A DNA stretch of 64,000 nucleotides from Lepas anatifera (lineage: Eukaryota > Arthropoda > Thecostraca > Lepadidae). Positions 56,481-64,000 of the stretch are shown one piece after another. The translations under genes were made by a program, and so were the position numbers. Numbering within the stretch: position 1 is the first letter of the stretch; each line of letters starts with the position of its first letter. Below the pieces are notes generated by a model. It had not been told where the DNA came from, searched no databases, and saw nothing but the letters and a program-made list of their open reading frames with translations. The DNA is taken from contig JAOTON010000772.1 in assembly GCA_034440635.1 (NCBI GenBank), positions 31,001 through 95,000 of the forward strand. The letters are read 5' to 3'.

Positions 56481-57985
56481 GAAATAAGAACATAAGGCAA
56501 ACTCCCCTTTTAAAATAAAGCTAACGAGCAATCAGTCGTCGCTAAAACATATTGTGACGCTTAGGCACCCTTGATTATATGAATTGCATATTATGCTGGT
56601 GTGTTCTGGGGATGGGTGCTAAAAAGGTATGTGGCCTTGAGCTCAGAGCACAGTTGGTGCATCTATGGGACTCCTGAGCTGATTGGGCCCTGAGCTGGTG
56701 ATGGATACCTGAACTGATAACAGCTCCTGAGCTTTTAGTGTCCTTGATCTTGGCTGATCTAGGCTCTGGCTGCCAGTGCCCCAACCCAGGATTTCTACTA
56801 ATTCATTTAAATAAAACAATTCACCATTTTCAGCCCCGTCACACCATCCAAATCCAAACCAAAACATTTTTGTTATCCCTACAGGGAGCGATCGTTGAAA
56901 ATATGGAACCTTATAAACGCGTTAGAAGGGCATCTCCCAAATTATTCTGGTAGCATTTTTTTCTTTCATTGTCACAATGCCACTCCTCCTCCCAAAACCC
57001 CTGGCAGCCGCGGAACTTAATCTGCGTTTAACCAGGGTTCACTCGTCATGACAAAACCAGTGAGCATAACAAATGAATTTTCGACTCCAAATATGTCTTA
57101 GCCTGCACATAGTGACAGCTGTCACAGGCTCCCCTAATTTCTCTGTTGTTAAGTATTTGCATGAATTGGCTGATTTGTCCTAGAATCTATTCAAAACAGT
57201 CGTGTTTTGGCTGCTTTCATGAGATTTCGGTGATACTTCTTTCTTCGTTTTTTTTTGGTTTTAATCGAGTTTTCCTTTGCCGTCAATGCTTGATTTGCAT
57301 TTTGCTTGGACGAAAGGTACCAAAAAGTTTGATATAAACTACGATATGGTAGGCTTTTTAGGTTGCGTTAACAAGTGCCTTTTCTCCCGGGGTGCTCCTC
57401 AAAGGTGGTGTGCACCCCACACCAAAGTTCTGGCTGCGGCCCAGCCCCTCCCGAAAATCTTGCGCACTCGCTCGAAAATGGAATCCGCCGCCCCTGATGG
57501 GGGCACTAAACTGAACCTATTTAAAGTTCCTTAAACACACTGTTACAAAAATAAAAGAAACTTTAAATGATCTGGCGCCGGACTTAAATGGTAGATCGAG
57601 CAGGCAAGAGCTTTTTTAATGGAAGGTACTCTTCCATATATAACGACACAACGCTGCGGACCGTCTTACAGCTCGTTGATTCAAAAGAGTTGCCATCGGA
57701 AAACAAAATGAGGGGGGCAATCAATCTTTAACTTGCTGTTGACAAGAACCTTTCCTCTCTGGAACCAATGATTCCTCGGATTTGGGCTCATTGCTTCCCG
57801 CTGAACTGGCTGACTACCATTTTAAGATGTAGCTATCTCCAATTTGACTTCAACCGTGAACTCTTTTTATGAAAAGTGATGGGCCAAGCCCTCTATCCCT
57901 CACTATTCCAACGCGTATGCATTGTCTTTCCAAACCTGCTACGGTAGGTGGCTTACTGAGGCGGCTCTGCGCCTCTCGTACCCAC
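56481..57985. other. rdgC intron with a duplicated satellite piece
   Basis: Holds 56,650-56,750, a ~97-bp near-copy of 55,959-56,055 (ttggtgcatctatgggactc...). The rest, including 57,350-57,500, has no recognised feature. Confidence 0.45.
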
Positions 57986-58133
57986 CTTTTTCCGTTTGAA
58001 GCCCTCTATGAGTTTGGCGATGTCGGCGGAACAGAGCGGGAAGTTGACGTGGGGGCCTCTATAGCCGGCCTCCACCGGCACCGACTTGGGGTCAGTCTGC
58101 TGCTTGAGGTCCTCCTGGGAGCTGTAGAGCCGG
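57986..58133 (-). CDS. rdgC: rdgC exon, pre-catalytic segment
   Basis: Encodes visible residues 69-117, from RLYSSQEDLKQQ to GFKRKK, with the typical PPEF block Y-x-GPH-V-NFPL before the catalytic domain (PPEF2 has YTGPRLSFPL). The donor is AAG|GTGGGT, phase 0. Two AG acceptors lie 10 bases apart. The one giving start 58133 (tctgcacag) fits in phase when the 58.3-kb exon is included; the one giving 58143 (ccgacag) fits when it is skipped. The upstream intron is only 123 bp, the shortest in the gene. Confidence 0.88.
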
Positions 58134-58256
58134 CTGTGCAGATCTGTCGGTCATGACATGCTAGAATCACTAGTTTGCGACAGCGATTGGTAATATGTAT
58201 TCGATTTCAGCCTGTATGGTTTAAAGTTTTATGCTATATCTTAGTGTTCCACTTAC

Positions 58257-58377
58257 TGCTGCATCAGGCGACACTTGCCACTCCTCTGCATCAAATCAGT
58301 AAACAGAGCACTCAGGTAGGAGATGAAGTCTTTGTTGTCAATGACAAACCCTTTGTTGTTGATCAAAACGGCTTCAT
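58257..58377 (-). CDS. rdgC: rdgC exon, linker region; possibly a cassette exon
   Basis: Encodes visible residues 29-67, including FISYLSALFTDLMQ. The first two bases complete the codon split from the 61.6-kb exon (D). The acceptor is tatgtgcag and the donor is a perfect CA|GTAAGT. It lies in the poorly conserved linker between the IQ region and the catalytic core, where PPEF2 has a similar hydrophobic FSYL-type stretch. It leaves in phase 2, which fits the downstream exon only at the 58133 start. If it is skipped, the 61.6-kb exon still joins in frame using the alternative acceptor 10 bases upstream (start 58143). Inclusion could therefore be regulated. Confidence 0.72.
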
Positions 58378-61300
58378 CTGCACATATTGCATTAGAGCGG
58401 CGAGCGTGCGCCTCGCTTTCGTGCATCAGCACTATTCAGTTTCGGAAGCGCGGCAGGTTTTCATCGGTGAGAATTCGGGCCACCACGCTGCTTTGACAGG
58501 CACCGACGATGACGCAGGCCCATCGTTGTAAAGCTCACTTGTCATACGATCAATCATACCACCGAAACCAAATGGAGCTTTTGGAATCTCACGATTACAC
58601 GGACCATGGAGTGCATTAAATGTCCGCAACCATTTCCCGGGGTAGCAGCAGGTTTTTGCCACTTCAGCGCAGCAAAATAACAAGCTGTCAGCGCTGCAGA
58701 AGCTTTCACTTTGAAGATGCGTGCTAAAAAGCATGCTGAGGCTAAATGTAATGTAGCTTACAGCTTAGCTGTAGGCTAGCTGATGCGATCAGTGACACAA
58801 AGTGGGATCCAGTGCCGTACCCTCGATGTCCCACCCATGTTTAAAAATCGAGAAATCTTGGCATAGTAGTAATCCGGGAAGGCTCGCAGGGTAAATCGAC
58901 AGCAAACTACAGAATTAACATATGTATCGACAAAGTGCGCTCAAAAGTAAACGAAGAGCAGAATAATTACGGTGAGAAAGTTCAGTACCATTTTCTAGAT
59001 TTACATTCACTCCCGACAAATACTAAAGCATTGCTTTTATGGGTAATTATTTCACTTCAAACGCAAGTTAAAGATATTCTAACAGCTAAGAGAAAAAAAA
59101 TTATTATTGATTTGGACGATAATTATTTATTCTTCACTCCACATCACCAGCATTCACTCCATTTTAACACACTTTGTTTCCTTAGAAATGCTATTTAGAC
59201 TTTTTAAAACCAAATTTTGCCCTATAGGAGGTAAGTCAAATAGGATTTTAAGACTATATTTTCTTAGGCTCCAAGTGGCACAACCTAGCGTCTCTACTGA
59301 CTATGGGTAATAGACGAATCGAACGAGGCATAAGATACTTACCTTTGGAAGTTGACAGAGTGGATGGTCAAGAGGAATTTGAAAGAATTTTGGAAGCGGT
59401 CAATCATCACTATTATTAATTTACCTATTTTCTTCCCTATCCATTCATATATTACAAACGCTTCCACCAAATTAAGGTGGCTTTTAAAGTATTGTCATGA
59501 TGAGCCTGAGGCGATTAAAAATATATGAAAGGAGACGGTAAGGATGAGGAAAGGTGAGGATGAAGGAGCTGTGATTCTTCCTGGAGATGTCGCGGTTACC
59601 TTGGCATACTATCCCGTTTATATGGCGTTACAACGTCACCACTTGGTCTCCAATGCACGCGAACTGGCCCGACCGCGCTATGGTGGCGATCTCAAAATGT
59701 AGGTCTCAATTTGAAAGCATACAGGTTAACAGAAATTATCGACCAATTTTCCAAATTTTTCACCAATCGAAACGCCGTTAAATTCTTCAAATTTTGACCG
59801 AGTATCGTTTTTTTGGCTACGAGCAGTTCACCGGACATCTTGGAAAAATAGGTAGGGGCCTCCGACGCCTTTCCTCCAGAGCGCGTGTTAATACAGCAAT
59901 ATCACAATATGAAATTCGGGACATCCCAATATAAGGCTGAAATGATTATACAGCACTATATTCTGTGGATTTCTGAGCTGTTCCTACGAAAATAGTATTA
60001 AACCACCGAAAAAAACGTAAGAGTAGAACACTGCCACAATATATTGACGACATAACAAGGAAAATAACAGCCGCTCACTTATATCTACGCTAATGAGTGC
60101 TTCGTTGACGTAGAGGCACACAAAATCAAAATCTTACATACTTACACTGGCCTTGGCAAATTTTCCCTCTTCGCCCCTACCAAAACTCTGTCTGGACGGA
60201 ACGGTTGAATCTAAAATTTAATTTTTTCGAGATGAATGAAATATGACACCAGGGTTTGTTTGATATGCTCTACGCGCCTGATATCTCAGTCTAAAGCCTA
60301 CAGGATGCTGTATTTTCTTCAAGGGCAGAGGTAAAAGGTACCTTCAATTCCTGCTCAAGGTTCTACATTATTATTCGAACTGTGCCCTGTGGTAAATATT
60401 TCACATTGTGACGTCATAGGTGAATATCCTGGAGCTGCCTTAATTCCCAAATGTAAAAATATTAATACCACTTTTGCTCCGTAGTTGAAGCCCACGTTTA
60501 CATATGAAGTTTTTTTCTTTTCTTGCCTCATAGCCCAAACAGATCTCAAACGGTCCTCGGCATGACCAACAACTGAACTTAATGACCTCATTTGTGCTTG
60601 AATATGTTGATCGCCTGAGCCACTGTAAAACCCTAAGCGGGCATTTTCCTAACCTCATCCTAACACCTACTGGTTTGGGATATCTCTGGGTGGGGGGCAC
60701 TGCAGTGGGGCGCCTCCTGCCTCCTCAGTTCATCTGATAGTCCCAGACCCGTCGCCAGCGTCGTCGATCCGCCATTGAGGACGAGACCCCGGCGCGGATT
60801 GATGCTATCATTATGCAGAGGTTGGAGCACACCTTTCAGAGCTGCTGCGTAGCGCTGAGCTCGGCGCTATTGGGTGTGGAAGAAGTTGCCTTCACACTCA
60901 GCAGTCCCTGGTGCCGACAGCCCGAAAATATATCCGACGGACAAGGTCTACCCGCTGTCAAACCCACACTTGTCCGCATACCCTCAGCTATGCGTTCAGC
61001 TGTATACAGGCTTCGAAAAAGGAAACGATGGAAGTGCATGGTGTTTCAGGCTGTGGTGCAACTGTATTCCTAGAGCTGTGTCCGATACGTCCTGAAACGT
61101 TCGGCAGCTTAGGTATGTAATTTAGAGGATATCGTGAATTTTCGATAATATTTGGGTGAAGTCTTTCTCGAACTCGCAGTCCTTGCTTAGGTGTCTGACA
61201 AAAATTGTCCGATTGATTTTTATCTTTACAATGTTTGGTTTTGCTTCAGATCGATTACTTCTTTGAATTGTATATGAACTTCACTGTATTTAGATATAAG

Positions 61301-61561
61301 TTGTTTAGGTATTGTGCTGAGCTATTCTCCCACTGTGTATATTCTATATTTCTATCTTATCCGATATCACCTATGGGTGGGTGAGGTCTATCTCGTGTTG
61401 GTGATAAGCTTGGATAAAAACTAAATTCAACCATCAAGATCAGAAAAAGCAGCTTAGGTCCTTTCTTGTTTCACCAAGTCCACCATCAAAAGATGTTGGG
61501 GTTGGCTCACTGCAGGTAAATGCAGCCTCCACCTGAAATACGTGAAAGAAGCGAATCTCAC
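58378..61561. other. rdgC intron, no firm feature
   Basis: A 3.2-kb intron. A plus-strand stretch near 60,741-60,920 (RRQRR...IEDETPARIDAIIM) looks mildly protein-like but is unrecognised. The small frame at 58935-59198 is also unrecognised. No repeats identified. Confidence 0.4.
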
Positions 61562-61643
61562 CGGTGTGTATATCCCGCAGGACACTTCTCTTGTCCTTGG
61601 CATCCTCCAAATGGTTCAGGAGAGCGTTGAAGAAGTTGTACAG
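61562..61643 (-). CDS. rdgC: rdgC exon, N-terminal segment after the IQ motif
   Basis: Encodes visible residues 1-27 (LYNFFNALLNHL..., ending RDIHT) plus the first base of the next codon. It matches the LYKFFNDLIKHM segment that follows the IQ region in fly rdgC. The acceptor reads gtttcag and the donor G|GTGAGA. It enters in phase 0, so the preceding exon should end just before this LY; I found no IQ-motif exon between 61.65 and 64 kb. It leaves in phase 1. A second GT 29 bases further on (CAG|GTGGAG) is possible, but only the chosen donor gives a phase that suits the downstream exons. Confidence 0.85.
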
Positions 61644-63208
61644 CTGAAACGTGGAACAGAACGATTAGTGTATATTAGTTTTCCCAGGTATTGGAATGCG
61701 CATACATGTTGTCGTTTCAAAGACCAGAATAGTTTGTGAAAATTGAACGCAAAATTTAGCACCAGCATGTATTTTACAACTGAAATAGCAAACAACCTCG
61801 GAAAAACTTCCCTCAGGACATTTGCACTGCCGGATGTTATGTAACCGAAACGGTGGGCGCGTCAGCACGAGCAAATAAGGAACCCATTTACCAAACTTAC
61901 GCTGTTAGTGTCGAACTAAGCACTGGTAATTTGCACGGTGTATTCAGCTTCCCAAACTTTATATGTATGTACCCGTGGGAGTCCCAGCGGAGCAGTTCAC
62001 CCTCACCTCCCCAACTTGCTAACTAAGGGATAAGTCCCCGTCAAGGCTGTGACCTAACTTATAACTGGTGTATCTTCTCCCTTCACCCTGTGTAAACCTC
62101 CGTGAATGCGCCCGATTCTAGTGATGGTTAAGAACGTCGGTTCAGACCACATTCAAGCTTGGCCTCCCACCATTTGTCAGAGCCAGTCCCGGGTTTGTCC
62201 CTCCAGTAAAACCTCCCTGGCCACTCCCCTGCCCGTACCAAAACTTTACCCGTTACCGAGCTGTCATGTTGCTCCAGCTTCAATAGCCCGAGCTATTCTC
62301 GTCTCTGCGCTGTGCTCTAGTTTTCTGATGTCGTCACTAGCGGAAATTAAAACAAAGGTCCGTTTGACATTTCTTTGTCTGTATTTGCTGGACGCACGTT
62401 TCCGACGAACTTCATTAGAGAATTGATATTACCTCAACTGCACTGTTTTCCTACCGAGCGGAGAGAGAGGAGCCCTGAAATATATTTTTGTTACTGAAGA
62501 CTCAGTTTCTCTCTGAAATCTATTATCTAGCCAGGGAAAAATTATTTATCTGGAAAAGGTGTGAAATTTATAGAAAAACTGACTTGACGATTTTGAAAAA
62601 AAGATGAAAACAGATCGTAAAACGGAAATTCAAAACCCGAGTGCTTTCATGGAGTGGTGAAACTAACAGCATGGATCTCTACCATGCATTTATTTTTCAT
62701 CAATTTCGTGCGTACGTGCGTACGATTTGAAGCACACAGCTGGCAATATCATGTGTGCTGGTGTGCTCTGCGAATTTGAACCACAATACATGGCACACAA
62801 GGTGCAACTTCTCTTTTACGGACATGTGTAATGCAAATTGCGTGCAGATATGAATAAAAACACACGAACGATCGCCTGTCTAATCCCGCGCAACATGTCA
62901 CAGTCATTCAGAAGCATCTGACCAGATGCGCTCTATGGAGCGCTTCAAACGTAAACGCCAGTGTCCATTCAACGCCGCCCACTATGACCCGATTTCCATG
63001 CACAATGAGGCGATCCGGATGGAACCGAGAATCAGGATACAGCGATTGCAGTTTTAATGACACTTTTACTTGGAAAGGATACAGCTCTAACGGATAGAAG
63101 AGTCTTCAAAATCAATTTTGTTCACATTTCTGGCGCACCACTGACGTTTCCCATCCATCTCTTCACCTTCGGTTCACCCAAATTTTCATTTTTTAATGAA
63201 ATATAGCT
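61644..63208. other. Upstream rdgC intron, nothing recognised
   Basis: I searched by eye for an IQ-motif exon ending before LYNFFN and found none. No repeat family seen. Confidence 0.4.
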
Positions 63209-64000
63209 TTAACACGCGCATTGACGGGGCCTGAGCCACCTTTGCTTTGACGGGGGGGGCGGGTACACCCCCCCCTTCTCCCCTAAAATCTCGAGAACTA
63301 CGCTAGGTAGCAAAAAACGGTAAACGGTTTTGGGTAGCCCATCCACCGCCCGGGCGGATCACAGTTCGGCTTTCATCAATTCTCCATCAAAAATATTTGA
63401 ACCTTTTTTTCAGATCATAGCTAATGACACTAGAAGTCAAAACATACCGTCATAGAAATAACATGTAAATTAAGGCTTTTGGTCATTACATCTGAACAAG
63501 TAAAGATAGGGCAAAAAATTAAAATATATGAATCCTCGCAGCAAGCCAAATCGAATGATGTATAATATGACTTTGCTAGATCAAATCAAGGATTTGACCT
63601 GACCTGAGGTCAGGCCAAGGTGAAAATAGATAAAAACAGCATTAGAACCGCAAAGACACGGCAAATCTAATGCAGTTAAAATAAACCATATAACACCGTC
63701 CGTTACTAAGTTATTCAGTTAAACCCGTGTTTCACATGTATTTCCAATGGAGAGGTTATGGCTCGTACCTGACCTTAGGTCATCGATATAAAAAATACCG
63801 GAACATGTTTTAGAGATTTCAGTAGGCCAATTATTTGATATGAGTTTTAATCGGATAAGTTCACCCTGGGCCGACTTATGCTATCTTAAACTTGTTTTGA
63901 GGTCAGGTCATTTGACCTGTACTGGTGCATTGACCTGAGATTACCTAACCTTAAGATTTTGACAACAATTGTTAAAAATTATGAGAAAAAGTGTGCCAAG
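63209..64000 (+). mobile_element. TTAA-type element, family B (cut by the window end)
   Basis: TTAA at 63209-63212, then cacgcgcattgacggggcct and the family-B blocks in order to the window edge at gtgccaag, which in complete copies lies ~100 bp before the right TTAA. A small insertion (about 63,345-63,378, gccgcccgggcggatcacag region) is absent from the other copies. Confidence 0.88.

Larger units (their letters stand above)
4626..61643 (-). other. rdgC: rdgC/PPEF phosphatase gene, 14 coding exons (5' end off the window)
   Basis: Metazoan serine/threonine phosphatase of the PPP family with C-terminal EF-hands. In flies rdgC dephosphorylates rhodopsin in photoreceptors; the orthologues are PPEF1/2 in vertebrates. 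Exons, high to low: 61562-61643, 58257-58377, 57986-58133, 54719-54880, 50899-51065, 36551-36587, 35788-35937, 26429-26512, 25737-25922, 23098-23199, 22135-22285, 17321-17487, 7248-7332, 4626-4855. Every junction reads GT-AG and every phase matches. The joined reading frame gives 623 residues; fly rdgC is about 660 and human PPEF2 about 750, so roughly 50-60 N-terminal residues (start and IQ motif) are missing. Metal-ligand motifs GDLHG, GDFVDRG, RGNHED, VHGG and RSHEC are all present, so the enzyme looks functional. Most introns carry transposons. Confidence 0.95.

Noticed and set aside
60741..61115. Possible plus-strand exon (RRQRR...IEDETPARIDAIIM)
   Set aside because: Mildly protein-like, but there is no homologue I know and no consistent pair of splice sites.

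Overview
The window is animal genomic DNA and holds part of one large, intron-rich gene. Fourteen coding exons on the minus strand, read from 61,643 down to 4,626, join in a consistent phase into 623 residues of a serine/threonine protein phosphatase with EF-hands: the rdgC (retinal degeneration C)/PPEF family. The catalytic metal-ligand motifs and the two canonical C-terminal EF-hands are present. The first exon(s), which should carry the start codon and the calmodulin-binding IQ motif, were not found and probably lie above 64,000. Exons are GC-rich at third positions and introns run from 123 bp to 14.3 kb. N-terminal residues such as LYNFFN and the exon starting YTSVLR resemble arthropod rdgC, but much of the catalytic core is equally close to vertebrate PPEF. 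I infer an invertebrate, most likely an arthropod, without naming a species.

Nearly everything else is intron or flanking DNA filled with transposons and satellites. The dominant mobile elements are 0.8-1.0 kb sequences with no reading frame that begin and end in TTAA, with GC-rich inverted termini and an interior packed with GGTCA/TGACC motifs. I separate four related families, A to D. The TTAA ends suggest non-autonomous piggyBac-type elements. At 40.2-48.2 kb, families A and B sit in a 3.55-kb tandem duplication (A-B-spacer, A-B-spacer, A). At 29.3-31.9 kb there is a nest: element E holds an hAT-type element with a perfect 8-bp target duplication, which holds family C, which holds family D at a TTAA.

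Other mobile DNA includes a 3.6-kb LTR retrotransposon (32,077-35,703) with two 734-bp LTRs, a 4-bp target duplication and a broken gag remnant; a 2.8-kb foldback palindrome (36.9-39.7 kb); several hAT MITEs with 8-bp target duplications; and two tRNA-derived SINEs.

Tandem repeats meet exon borders in two places. A 58-bp minisatellite at 26.5-26.8 kb includes the splice acceptor and first codons of an rdgC exon, so the acceptor occurs five times. An ~18-bp minisatellite at 50.7-50.9 kb abuts a splice donor. An hAT MITE begins about 20 bp upstream of another acceptor. No rRNA, intact tRNA or CRISPR was seen, and no other complete gene.
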